This document shows positions 15,907 through 24,559 of a DNA stretch of 40,375 nucleotides, piece after piece. Position 1 is the stretch's first letter; each line of letters begins with the position of its first letter. Source of the DNA: an uncultured Allobaculum sp. (lineage in GTDB: Bacteria > Bacillota_I > Bacilli_A > Erysipelotrichales > Erysipelotrichaceae); the NCBI GenBank assembly GCA_910579655.1, contig CAJTVE010000022.1:1-40375 (forward strand). The letters run 5' to 3'. The position numbers and the translations under genes are program-made. The notes beneath the pieces were generated by a model. The model searched no databases. It had not been told where the DNA came from and worked only from the letters and a program-made list of their open reading frames with translations.

Positions 15907-17829
15907 ATGCCAAAAAATCTGACACAGAAAATTCTGGATGCCCATATCCAGAGTGGAGATAAAATTCCATCCAGCCCGGTTGATGTAAAAATTGACCAGA
16001 CGCTGACCCAGGACGCAACAGGAACCATGGCCTACATTCAGCTTGAAGCCATGGGGGTTGATCAGGTTAAAACGGAACTTTCCGTATCCTACGTTGACCA
16101 CAACACGCTGCAGTCCGGTTTTATGAACGCGGATGACCATGCTTACCTGCAGTCGGTTGCCGCCAAACATGGGGTGCTGTTTTCAAGGCCTGGCAACGGC
16201 ATCTGCCATCAGGTTCATCTTGAACGTTTTGCAAAACCCGGTAAGACACTGATCGGTTCCGACTCCCATACGCCAACGGCCGGAGCTCTGGCTTCCATTG
16301 CCATGGGAGCGGGAGGTCTGGACGTTGCCAAAGCCATGGCCGGTCTGCCTTACACGATTCCCTATCCAAAAGTTGTTGAAGTCCGTCTGGAAGGAAAACT
16401 TCCGCATGGGGTTTCCAGCAAGGACATTATTCTTGAACTGTTAAAACGCCGTTCTGTTAAAGGCGGAGTCGGCAAGATTTTTGAATATACTGGTGAAGGC
16501 CTGAAAGATTTGAGTGTTTACCAGCGGGCAACCATCACCAACATGGGGGCTGAACTGGGGGCAACCACTTCGATTTTCCCTTCGGATGAAAGAACGCTTG
16601 AATTCTTAACCAAACAGAACCGTGCCCAGGACTGGAAAGAACTCAAAGCCGATCCGGATGCCACATATGATGAACTGGAAGTGATCGATCTTTCTACACT
16701 CGAACCGGCAGCAGCCTGCCCCAATTCACCCGATGCAGTCAAAGCGATTGATGAACTCAAAGGCCAGAAAGTCGATCAGGTAGCCATCGGCTCGTGCACA
16801 AATTCCGGTTTTGAAGACATGATGAAAGCCGCTGCGATTCTGAAAGGCAAAACCATCGCGCCCAATGTCTCGCTGGTGGTTTCGCCAGGAAGCCGTCAGG
16901 TGCTGATCAAACTGATGGAAAATGGCGCTTTGCAGACCTTTGTGAAAGCCGGAGCCAGAATTCTGGAATGCACCTGCGGCCCCTGCATTGGAATGGGTCA
17001 GTCCCCAAAGAGCGAAGGTGTTTCGCTGCGCACTTTTAACCGCAACTTCTATGGCCGCTCGGGTACCAATTCAGCTGGTGTCTACCTGGTTTCCCCAGAA
17101 GTTGCTGCCGCCAGTGCCATCGCGGGTGTCTTTGCGGATCCAAGAGAACTCGACTATCAGGACTCTGATTTTGAGCAGATCGATTATGTCGATGATTCGA
17201 TGATCCTGTATCCATCCAAAAATCCGGAAGAAGTCGAAATTATTCGTGGGCCCAACATCAAACCGCTGCCGCTCAATGACAAGCTGCCAGATTCGTTTGA
17301 CAAGAAAGTGGTCATCAAACTGGGTGACAACATCACCACTGACCACATTGCGCCAGCTGGTGCCGAAGTTCTTCCATATCGCTCGAACATTGAAAAACTG
17401 TCGACATTTGTCTTCCGCAACAATAAAGAAGGCTTTGATCAAGTCTGCAGGGAAAATCATGGCGGCATCATCGTTGCCGGTGAAAACTATGGACAGGGAA
17501 GCAGCCGTGAACATGCGGCTCTAGCCCCAATGTATCTGGGCATCAAAGCCGTCATTGCCAAATCCTTTGCCCGCATTCACCTGGCGAACCTGATTAACTT
17601 TGGGATCCTGCCGCTGGTTTTTGAAAACCCGGCGGACTATGACACGATTGATGAAATGGACGAACTTGTCTTTGACCATCTTGAGGATCTGTCGGCAGAA
17701 CAGCCACTGGTCATTCACAACAAGACCAAAAATCTTGACTATGCTCTGACCCCTCAGTTTGGCGTCCAGGATATTCCTGTACTCAAAGCGGGTGGAACGC
17801 TCAACTACATCCGTTCCATGCAGGACTAA
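15907..17829 (+). CDS. acn: Aconitate hydratase, Aquifex type
   Basis: Interconverts citrate and isocitrate with a [4Fe-4S] cluster. At 640 residues it is shorter than the AcnA class (about 890) and fits the compact 'Aquifex type' group. The cluster ligands are Cys297 (GSCTNS) and Cys357/Cys360 (CTCGPCIGM). Substrate loop IGSDSHTPTAGALASIAMG lies near 117-135, and the swivel domain follows after a linker, with GDNITTDHIAPAG and the loop ENYGQGSSREHAALAP. The AGAAAGGAA ribosome site is close to the ATG. It is divergent from citrate synthase, with its own terminator at 17884. Confidence 0.95.
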   Translation: MPKNLTQKILDAHIQSGDKIPSSPVDVKIDQTLTQDATGTMAYIQLEAMGVDQVKTELSVSYVDHNTLQSGFMNADDHAYLQSVAAKHGVLFSRPGNGICHQVHLERFAKPGKTLIGSDSHTPTAGALASIAMGAGGLDVAKAMAGLPYTIPYPKVVEVRLEGKLPHGVSSKDIILELLKRRSVKGGVGKIFEYTGEGLKDLSVYQRATITNMGAELGATTSIFPSDERTLEFLTKQNRAQDWKELKADPDATYDELEVIDLSTLEPAAACPNSPDAVKAIDELKGQKVDQVAIGSCTNSGFEDMMKAAAILKGKTIAPNVSLVVSPGSRQVLIKLMENGALQTFVKAGARILECTCGPCIGMGQSPKSEGVSLRTFNRNFYGRSGTNSAGVYLVSPEVAAASAIAGVFADPRELDYQDSDFEQIDYVDDSMILYPSKNPEEVEIIRGPNIKPLPLNDKLPDSFDKKVVIKLGDNITTDHIAPAGAEVLPYRSNIEKLSTFVFRNNKEGFDQVCRENHGGIIVAGENYGQGSSREHAALAPMYLGIKAVIAKSFARIHLANLINFGILPLVFENPADYDTIDEMDELVFDHLEDLSAEQPLVIHNKTKNLDYALTPQFGVQDIPVLKAGGTLNYIRSMQD

Positions 17830-17883
17830 CCAAGCCAAAAAACAGGCTGGCAGGAAGTCAGAAATAAAAAACAATTTGAAATC

Positions 17884-17928
17884 AAACAGGAAAGCTGCTT
17901 CTTGACGGAAACAGCTTTCCTGTTTTTT
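17884..17928 (+). terminator. Terminator of aconitase
   Basis: AAACAGGAAAGCTG (17884-17897) pairs perfectly with CAGCTTTCCTGTTT (17912-17925), followed by TTT. Confidence 0.9.
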
Positions 17929-18185
17929 GCATGTGGCTGTTTTTTTGTGACTGGCTGTTTTCTGCTGGGTCCTTTGCAGAACTGGAGGGGAGGCACCGAA
18001 AGGTTCGAGTGGAGCAGGGGGATAAATTGAAAGTCTGTCCTTCAACCGTATGCCATTTTTAGCTGGTCACTCTTTTCAAAAGCTGGCAGATGGACTTTTA
18101 CAATGAAAGCAATCCAGACTCTGAACTTGAATCAGAGCCTGCGGCGTTAAACTTCAACAAAAAGTCACAAAGAAAGAGGACCTTT

Positions 18186-18881
18186 ATGAATCAAGAAAAT
18201 ACCAAATTCATCCCATCTGACAGCCATGCCAGTCCCAGTGTGATGCAGGAGCAGAAGATGGAGATGTTTGTCCCGGCCCGAATCGGCGACAGCTATTGCG
18301 TGTCGCCCGATCCGGCTTTGCAGTTTGTCTTTGCCATGTTTGCACTGATGACCTGGCTTGGAACGATTGTTCCGCTTGAGCCGGATGCGATGTTTGTGAC
18401 CGGCTTTTTACAGCTTTCCTTAGGGGTTGCCGCCTTTACGGGCAGCCGCATGAATCTGCGAAGACAAGATCCGCATGGCAATATCAACCTGATTCTGTCG
18501 GTTATTTTAGGGTTTGCGGGCGGCCTGACCCAGATTGCCAAAGCGTACGTGATGATGAAAGCGCTGGAAACGACGTTTCATTCGTGGATGTTATCGACCA
18601 TTTTGCTTGTCGGCGGTCTGTATATGCTTTGCTTTCTGCCGCTTTTAAAAGAGGCCCCCGCCTATGTGTTCTGTGAACATGCCTGTGTATGCACGGGCTT
18701 TATCTGCATGGGAATTGCCGATCTTTTAAGCGTGGCTCTGTTGAAGCAGATCGGCGTGTGGTTCTTATTTGTCTTTGCCATTTTGGCTTTATATCAAGGC
18801 GTGAGTGAGATGTATGCGCTTCATGGCAAAAAGATCTGGCAAGGTCCAAAAATGCCTTTCCATTCTGCGAAAAATCGATAA
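18186..18881 (+). CDS. Six-helix membrane protein, distantly GPR1/FUN34/YaaH-like
   Basis: 231 residues from the ATG at 18186, which has AGAGGA in front; the frame is open back to 18090 without a site. A polar N-terminus of about 45 residues is followed by about six membrane helices. The order DPALQFVFAMFALMTWLG, then a helix with FLQLSLGVAAFTGSR, then AGGLTQIAKAY, and a last helix ending LALYQGVSEMYAL vaguely recalls acetate/succinate permeases of the GPR1/FUN34/YaaH family (which begin with an NPAP motif), but the diagnostic motif is not intact. Treat the family as a guess. It lies 75 bp before the HAD phosphatase and may share its transcript. Confidence 0.65.
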   Translation: MNQENTKFIPSDSHASPSVMQEQKMEMFVPARIGDSYCVSPDPALQFVFAMFALMTWLGTIVPLEPDAMFVTGFLQLSLGVAAFTGSRMNLRRQDPHGNINLILSVILGFAGGLTQIAKAYVMMKALETTFHSWMLSTILLVGGLYMLCFLPLLKEAPAYVFCEHACVCTGFICMGIADLLSVALLKQIGVWFLFVFAILALYQGVSEMYALHGKKIWQGPKMPFHSAKNR

Positions 18882-18955
18882 GGTCAGAGTATACGTTAGA
18901 GAAATCACAAACAAAGAAACCTGAACAAACAGAAGAGAAACAGAAAAGAGGAACT

Positions 18956-19891
18956 ATGCCCCAAAACCAAAAACACCATCTGGAAACGATGGGTTCTCAA
19001 GGAAAAAATACGTTGAATCCGAAAGCAGATTCAACTCGCAAAAAAGCGGTGTTCATCGACCTGGATGGTACGTTATGGGACCGGGAAGATGTGCCGGCTT
19101 CGGCCTGGAAGGCGATTGAAAAAGCCAGAGCCAATGGCCATCTGATCTTTGTCAACACGGGGCGGAGGCATGTGGATATTCCGCAGTTTTTATGGGACGC
19201 AAATTTTGACGGCTATTGTCTGGCGACCGGGATGCAGATGTTTAAAGGCAAAGAATTGCTTTGCCAGAGCTATATCGATCCCGAAAAAGTGAACAAAATG
19301 ATCACGTATCTGAAAAGCCAGGATTCAGGCTATGGCCTGGAAGGCAATGACTGGGGATTTGATGATCCAAAATACGCATTCAGACGCATGATCTTTTTTG
19401 CCAAGGAAGACCGCAAAGATCCATCCCTTCGTTATCCGCTTTCTCATATTGAACCTGAAAACTATGACGAACTGGTCAAGATCATTTTTGACTCCGATAA
19501 ACCGTATGATCTTGAACCGGTTGCCAGAGAACTTGGTTTCGATATTCTTCAGTACAAAAACCGCTTCAACCCTTCGGGTGGTGCCGGATCCTTTTTCCGG
19601 GGTGAGCTGACGGATGTTCACCATAATAAAGCAATGGCTATGGAAGAAATGCTTGAAGCGATGGGAGTTTCCGGCCAGTATGACATCGCTGCAATTGGAG
19701 ATTCCGAAAATGATATTCCCATGTTAGAGGCCGCAGACTATGCGATCTGCATGGGCAATGGAACTTCGGCAACAAAAGAAAAAGCAGATTATGTAACGAC
19801 CAGTCTGGATCAGAATGGCCTGTACAATGCGTTGGTGTGGCTGGGCTTATTCGAACCGGAAAAGAACACAAAAGAAAACGAACATGACTAA
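18956..19891 (+). CDS. HAD superfamily phosphatase, Cof-type (HAD-IIB)
   Basis: Cytoplasmic phosphatase, probably acting on sugar phosphates or similar small metabolites. Of 311 residues, the first 25 are a non-conserved polar extension. Motif I is FIDLDGTLWD (catalytic aspartates about 37 and 39), motif II FVNTGRR, and motif IV IGDSENDIPMLEAADYAICMGNGT near residues 246-269, the Cof hallmark. The C2-type cap lies between motifs II and IV. The ribosome site AGAGGA precedes the ATG. It sits directly before the his promoter; since the his operon lacks a histidinol-phosphatase gene, a role there can be imagined, but Cof-type enzymes are not known for that and the promoter separates them. Confidence 0.85.
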   Translation: MPQNQKHHLETMGSQGKNTLNPKADSTRKKAVFIDLDGTLWDREDVPASAWKAIEKARANGHLIFVNTGRRHVDIPQFLWDANFDGYCLATGMQMFKGKELLCQSYIDPEKVNKMITYLKSQDSGYGLEGNDWGFDDPKYAFRRMIFFAKEDRKDPSLRYPLSHIEPENYDELVKIIFDSDKPYDLEPVARELGFDILQYKNRFNPSGGAGSFFRGELTDVHHNKAMAMEEMLEAMGVSGQYDIAAIGDSENDIPMLEAADYAICMGNGTSATKEKADYVTTSLDQNGLYNALVWLGLFEPEKNTKENEHD

Positions 19892-19916
19892 TTTTCTGAA
19901 AAGAGTTTCAAAAGAT

Positions 19917-19945
19917 TTGACAGAAAATACCGCACTGTCTAGAAT
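19917..19945 (+). promoter_or_regulatory. Vegetative promoter of the his operon
   Basis: TTGACA (19917-19922), 17-bp spacer, TAGAAT (19940-19945): a near-consensus sigma-A promoter. RNA would begin near 19952, just before the T-box leader. Confidence 0.85.
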
Positions 19946-19965
19946 TCTTATAAATTCAGCGGCAA

Positions 19966-20193
19966 AGAAGGGAACAGTAGAGTCGGGGCGTGTTCAGAGA
20001 GCTTCTGGTTGGTGCAAAGAAGCCATAAACCGATTTGAAACACATCCTGGAGCCGGATTCAGGAAATGGGATCCCGGTTGTCCTCGTTATCGGACGGACT
20101 GTTTTCAGTCGCTGAGGCAGTTTTCGTGAGGAAACTGTGAATAAAGGTGGGAACACGAAATGAACTTTCGTCCTTTTGGATGGAAGTTTTTTT
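19966..20193 (+). promoter_or_regulatory. T-box riboswitch, tRNA-His responsive
   Basis: Leader that reads uncharged tRNA-His. Stem I has the loop-E AGTA (19976-19979) facing GAA, with GTCGG pairing CCGAT above it, and the specifier CAC (His) at 20041-20043. A stem III hairpin CAGTTTTC-GTGA-GGAAACTG is at 20118-20137. The T-box AAAGGTGGGAACACG (20143-20157) holds the bulge UGGG (20148-20151), which would pair with the 3' end CCCA of a tRNA with C73; C73 is special to tRNA-His. The antiterminator pairs AAAGG with CCTTT. The competing terminator AACTTTCGTCC/GGATGGAAGTT (20163-20173 with 20178-20188) is followed by a T run. All read-through genes downstream are his genes. Confidence 0.92.
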
Positions 20194-20477
20194 ATTCTCT
20201 GCCCACTGAAATCACAACCGCAATCCCTCGAAACTGTAGGAAAATCAAAGGATTCTGAACAGACAAAAAAACAGAATGCTTTTGCCTGTCCTGATTCTTT
20301 TGAAAACAAAAGAAAACCCGATCGCAAAGCCTGGCCAGAAAACAGGAGAAAGGATCCTGAAAAGATACTGGACAGTTGCGATGAATGAAAGATACAAAAA
20401 ACAGAAATCCGTACCTGACTGGATCACGGATTCAGTCAGGCAGAAAGAGTGGATCAGGCACTCGGAAAGGAAACGCG
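20194..20477 (+). other. Long untranslated leader between T-box terminator and hisZ
   Basis: About 285 bases of read-through leader, unusually long for a T-box gene. It contains a stable hairpin CCTGACT/AGTCAGG (20414-20420 with 20434-20440) some 40 bases before the hisZ start, with no T tract, so not a terminator. The hisZ frame is open through 20385, but no ribosome site supports an earlier start. No separate gene was found. Confidence 0.55.
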
Positions 20478-21593
20478 ATGGAACTCAGGACACCCCTTGG
20501 CAACCGGGATATCCTGGCTGGCGATATGCGCAAGCGCAAAGAGCTGGCCAGCCGGATTTCACAGGTCTTCGACCGTTTTGGTTTTGAAGAAGTCCAGACC
20601 CCGGCCCTTGAATACTATCAGACCTACAATCAGGCATTTGCCAATCTGCAGGATCGAACCATGCTCAAGCTGATTGATGAAAATCAGGACATTCTTACGC
20701 TGCGAATGGATATGACGGTCCCAATTGCACGCCTGGCCGCGACGTCTTTGCAAAACGCCCAGCTGCCGCTTCGGCTTTCATATCTCAGTGATGTCTGGAA
20801 ATTTCGTAAGGCCTTTACTGGCCGTTGTGCCCAGACAACTGACTGCGGGATTGAACTGATCGGAAGCGACCAGGATGCAGAAGTCGTTGTCTGTGCGCTC
20901 GAAGCCTTAAAAGCCTGTGAGCTGCAGACCTGCCGGCTTGAATTTTCCGATGCAAGACTGCTGGAAAATGCAGCGGCTAAAGTCTTTGCAAACCCCGCGG
21001 ACATCCGTACCCTGGCGGATCTGACGGACCGTAAATCCATGGTTGAACTCGGTCAGTTTCTCGACCGGTTCGATCTGCCTTTAAACGTTCGGGAGTACTT
21101 CATTCAGCTGCCCTTGTTAGATGGGGGACTGGATGTGCTGGAAAAAGCCAGACAACTGGCTTTTGATGAGGAAACAAGACAGGTTCTTGATTCCCTCAGA
21201 AAACTTGGAGAATTTTTAACTGAGCTGGGCTATGGCGACAATATCGGCTTCGATTTAGGAAAACTCCCTCACCTCAATTATTATTCCTCCCTGATTTTTG
21301 AAGCCTATGTTCCAGGCGCAAGCGGCCCCGTACTTTCGGGCGGCCGCTATGACAACCTGATGGCCTGCTTTGGCCGGGATCTTCCGGCTGTCGGCTTTGC
21401 GTTCAAAATTGGCCCGCTTGCAGACCTGTTTGAGATGGAAGACAACCGGACGCTGACGATCATCCGTTATCCGTCTTCGCTGGCCATCAGTGCCTTTGAA
21501 CTGGCCAGAGCCAAAAGAATGGAAGGGTCAGTCAGACTGGTCTGTGATGAGACCATCGACGAGCTGATTCTTGAAGAGGAGGAACGACCATGA
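20478..21593 (+). CDS. hisZ: ATP phosphoribosyltransferase regulatory subunit
   Basis: HisRS-like subunit that combines with short HisG to form the active, histidine-inhibited ATP phosphoribosyltransferase, the first step of histidine synthesis. 371 residues from the ATG at 20478, chosen over the earlier in-frame ATG (20385) because AAAGGAAA stands before it and the family start MELRTPLGNRDIL follows. It keeps the class II synthetase fold marks DMTVPIARL, YLSDVWKFR and LSGGRYDNLM, but has no anticodon-binding domain and is too short for HisS. It is first in the operon and overlaps hisG by ATGA. Confidence 0.92.
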   Translation: MELRTPLGNRDILAGDMRKRKELASRISQVFDRFGFEEVQTPALEYYQTYNQAFANLQDRTMLKLIDENQDILTLRMDMTVPIARLAATSLQNAQLPLRLSYLSDVWKFRKAFTGRCAQTTDCGIELIGSDQDAEVVVCALEALKACELQTCRLEFSDARLLENAAAKVFANPADIRTLADLTDRKSMVELGQFLDRFDLPLNVREYFIQLPLLDGGLDVLEKARQLAFDEETRQVLDSLRKLGEFLTELGYGDNIGFDLGKLPHLNYYSSLIFEAYVPGASGPVLSGGRYDNLMACFGRDLPAVGFAFKIGPLADLFEMEDNRTLTIIRYPSSLAISAFELARAKRMEGSVRLVCDETIDELILEEEERP

Positions 21594-22231
21594 GTTTACG
21601 GATTGCCTTAACCAAGGGCAGACTGGAAGAGAAAACGCTGACCATGCTGGAAACGGCCGGCTATGGAACCGAAAAGGTGCGCAATAAGGGACGCGCTCTT
21701 GTTTTAGCGGATACCGTGCATGATCTTGATTATGTCCTTGTAAAATCCAATGACTGCATCACCTATGTCGATCATGGGGCAGCGGATCTGGGTGTGGTGG
21801 GCAAGGATACTTTGATGGAAAACGAAGAAGCCTCCAATTACTATGAAATGCTTGATCTGAAAACGGGCAAATGCTGTTTTATTGTCGCGGCTCTGCCTGA
21901 AGCCAACCTCTTTTCCAAAAAAGGCCGGATCCGCATCGGAACCAAATACCCACATGTGGCTAAAGCTTATTTTCTGTCCCGAAACATGGATGTTGAAATC
22001 ATCAAGATTGATGGTTCGGTAGAACTTTCGCCACTGATCGGGCTGGTCGATGGCATCGTGGACATTATGGAAACCGGCAGCACTTTGCGTGCGAATGGTT
22101 TACAGGTGCTCGATACCGTAGCCGAAATTTCAGCCCGCGTAATTGTCAATAAAGCCAGCTGGAAACTGAAAAAAGAAGAAATTACCCAGGTCCTTTCGGA
22201 TCTGAAAAAGGCGGTGGATGAGAATGCTTAA
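21590..22231 (+). CDS. hisG: ATP phosphoribosyltransferase catalytic subunit, short form
   Basis: Joins ATP and PRPP to phosphoribosyl-ATP. At 213 residues it is the short HisG form lacking the C-terminal ACT-like regulatory domain, and therefore needs HisZ, whose gene precedes it. Visible marks are RIALTKGRLEEKT at the start, KSNDCITYVDHGAADLGVVGKD (split around 45-66), and the PRPP loop DGIVDIMETGSTLRANGL. The ribosome site GAGGAGGAA lies inside the end of hisZ. It overlaps hisZ by four bases and hisD by 8-14 bases. Confidence 0.95.
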   Translation: MSLRIALTKGRLEEKTLTMLETAGYGTEKVRNKGRALVLADTVHDLDYVLVKSNDCITYVDHGAADLGVVGKDTLMENEEASNYYEMLDLKTGKCCFIVAALPEANLFSKKGRIRIGTKYPHVAKAYFLSRNMDVEIIKIDGSVELSPLIGLVDGIVDIMETGSTLRANGLQVLDTVAEISARVIVNKASWKLKKEEITQVLSDLKKAVDENA

Positions 22232-23537
22232 ATCCTTACACAAAGAAAACCAGAAAGAACTGGCCAGCTATCTGGCGGGTCGGGCTTATGAGATTTCACC
22301 GGGAACATTGGTGACGGCTTCCAATATTATTGAAGATGTGCGCAGACGCCAGGACGAAGCACTCAAAGACTATACGGAAAAATTTGACTCGATCCGACTG
22401 AAGACTTTACGCGTACCGACAGAAGAAATCGAAGCCCAGGCAGCCAAAGTGGATCCTGCTTTTCGGGCTGCTCTGGAAGAAGCAGCAGAGAATATCCGCT
22501 ATTTCCATGAAGCCCAGATCCAGCATGGATATGAGCTCCAGAAAGAAGATGGGATCTACTTAGGGCAGCGGGTTCTGCCTTTGACTTCTGTAGGAATTTA
22601 TGTTCCAGGTGGAAGAGCTCTTTATCCCTCTTCGGTTTTGATGAATGCCATTCCCGCGAAGATTGCGGGGGTTAAACGGATTGTCATGGTGACTCCGCCC
22701 GCAAAAGAAGGCGGCCTGTCTCCAAAACTGGCTGCCGCAGCCCAGGTGACGGGTGTCGATGAAATCTATACCGTCGGCGGTGCCCAGGCAATTGCTGCGC
22801 TGGCTTACGGAACGGAAAGTATTGCTCCCGTTGATAAAATTGTCGGCCCTGGCAACGTGTTTGTTGCCGCCGCCAAGAAAATGGTCTTTGGCAAAGTTGA
22901 TATCGATATGATTGCCGGGCCGAGTGAAATTCTTGTCATTGCGGATGGCACGGCGAATCCAAGACAGGTTGCGGCAGATCTGCTCAGTCAGGCCGAACAT
23001 GATCCAATGGCTTCCTCCATTCTGGTTTCGACCAGTGCGAAACTGATTGATGCCGTCAACAAGGAACTGCGCAAGCAGACGGATGCGCTGCCGAAAAAAG
23101 AAATCATTGAACAATCTCTGGCTGCTTATGGAACGAGCGTTTTGGTGGATACCTTGGAAGAAGCCATTGAAATTTCCAACGAAATTGCTCCGGAACACCT
23201 GGAACTTCAGATCGAAAACCCAAAAGCCTATCTGCCGCTGGTCACAAACGCCGGTTCGGTATTTCTTGGGTATACCACCTGTGAAAGCATTGGCGACTAC
23301 TTTGGGGGAACCAACCACGTGCTGCCAACCAGTCAGACGGCTAAGTTCTCCAGTGCTCTTTCTGTCGACGCGTTCATCAAAAAGTCATCCTATCTTTACT
23401 ACACACCACAAGCCCTGGCCAAGCATGGTCACAAGATTATTCGCATGGCCCAAGAGGAAGATCTTGAAGGGCATGCCAATGCGATCCGGGTGCGCCTGGA
23501 AGATGATCCTGGTGTCTCTGGGGAGGAAGGCCAATGA
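22218..23537 (+). CDS. hisD: Histidinol dehydrogenase
   Basis: Zinc enzyme that oxidises L-histidinol to histidine in two NAD-dependent steps. 439 residues; the zinc ligands Gln258, His261, Asp360 and His419 and the catalytic pair Glu326-His327 (APEHLEL) are all in place, nearly at E. coli numbering. The NAD/substrate region GPGNVFVAAAKKMVFG is intact. Two possible starts, 22218 and 22224, both lie within the end of hisG; the second has the better distance to AAGGCGG. It overlaps hisC by ATGA. Confidence 0.95.
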   Translation: MRMLKSLHKENQKELASYLAGRAYEISPGTLVTASNIIEDVRRRQDEALKDYTEKFDSIRLKTLRVPTEEIEAQAAKVDPAFRAALEEAAENIRYFHEAQIQHGYELQKEDGIYLGQRVLPLTSVGIYVPGGRALYPSSVLMNAIPAKIAGVKRIVMVTPPAKEGGLSPKLAAAAQVTGVDEIYTVGGAQAIAALAYGTESIAPVDKIVGPGNVFVAAAKKMVFGKVDIDMIAGPSEILVIADGTANPRQVAADLLSQAEHDPMASSILVSTSAKLIDAVNKELRKQTDALPKKEIIEQSLAAYGTSVLVDTLEEAIEISNEIAPEHLELQIENPKAYLPLVTNAGSVFLGYTTCESIGDYFGGTNHVLPTSQTAKFSSALSVDAFIKKSSYLYYTPQALAKHGHKIIRMAQEEDLEGHANAIRVRLEDDPGVSGEEGQ

Positions 23538-24559
23538 GTTTATATACCGCCCACAGCCAGCAGGGCCTGTTACTCAATGCCAACGAAAACGCCAACGCCC
23601 CATGCCCGGAAGTGCTTGAGGAGTTTTATGAAGCCGTAAAAGAAGGAGCCCTCAACCGCTATCCTGAAGACAGTGCCCATCTGTTAAAACAGCGCTATGC
23701 CAGCCTGTACAACCTGGATCCCGCCGGAATTATTGTGGGAAACGGATCCGATATGACTTTACAGATCATGATCAATACCTTATGCCGCGATGGGAAAAAA
23801 CTGGTGACTCTGGATCCGGATTTTGGCATGTACCACTTCTATACGGCGGCTATGCAGTCAGAAATCCTTCCCTTTACGACTGACTGGAATGGTGATTTTG
23901 ATCTGGATGCTTTCATTGAAACCATCCAGACATCCAACACGGGTCTGGTGCTGTTCTCCAATCCGAACAACCCGACTGGTCATTTGTTAAGCCGGGATAA
24001 AATTCTCAGACTGGCCAAAGCCATTGATCCGATTGTTCTGGCCGTGGATGAAGCCTATATGGATTTTTCTGATCAGTCCATTCTGGGTGTCGTGCAGGAT
24101 CTTGACAATGTGATCGTCACCCGCACACTGTCCAAATCGTGGGGTCTGGCCGGCATCCGAGTCGGTTTTCTGATCACCAATCCAGCTCTCGCAAACAGGC
24201 TGGCCGAGTGGAAAGTCGTTTATTCTGTTTCGACTCTGGATCAGCTGGCTGCTCTGGCGGGGCTGAATCATCCTGAACACAACGAAAACTATATTGAGCT
24301 GGTTCGCAAAGAGGCGGTGCGCATTGAAAAACGGCTGGACCAGATAGAAGGGCTGGAACATGGTCCCCTGCATGCCAATTTCTATGCTCTGACCACGGGC
24401 AGTCCTGAGCAGAACCAGAAAATCGAAGCGGCTCTTCAGGCCAGAAAGATTGCCGTCCGCACATGGCCTGATCATTCCCGTATCCGGATCACGATTGCCC
24501 TTCCTGAACACAATGACCAGGTGCTGGACGTTCTGGAAACCGTGATGCCAGCTTTCTAG
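23534..24559 (+). CDS. hisC: Histidinol-phosphate aminotransferase
   Basis: PLP enzyme that transaminates imidazole-acetol phosphate to histidinol phosphate with glutamate. The 341-residue protein has the fold type I pattern: LNANENANAPCP at the start, SNPNNPTG (142-149), AVDEAYMDF with Asp162 and Tyr165, and the PLP lysine Lys201 in TLSKSWGLAGIRVG. It overlaps hisD by four bases. After it the operon is interrupted by about 470 bp without a gene, so it ends the first block (ZGDC). Confidence 0.94.
   Translation: MSLYTAHSQQGLLLNANENANAPCPEVLEEFYEAVKEGALNRYPEDSAHLLKQRYASLYNLDPAGIIVGNGSDMTLQIMINTLCRDGKKLVTLDPDFGMYHFYTAAMQSEILPFTTDWNGDFDLDAFIETIQTSNTGLVLFSNPNNPTGHLLSRDKILRLAKAIDPIVLAVDEAYMDFSDQSILGVVQDLDNVIVTRTLSKSWGLAGIRVGFLITNPALANRLAEWKVVYSVSTLDQLAALAGLNHPEHNENYIELVRKEAVRIEKRLDQIEGLEHGPLHANFYALTTGSPEQNQKIEAALQARKIAVRTWPDHSRIRITIALPEHNDQVLDVLETVMPAF

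Noticed and set aside
20385..20477. N-terminal extension of HisZ from the ATG at 20385
   Set aside because: Low-complexity basic sequence unlike HisZ and no ribosome site; the ATG at 20478 has both.
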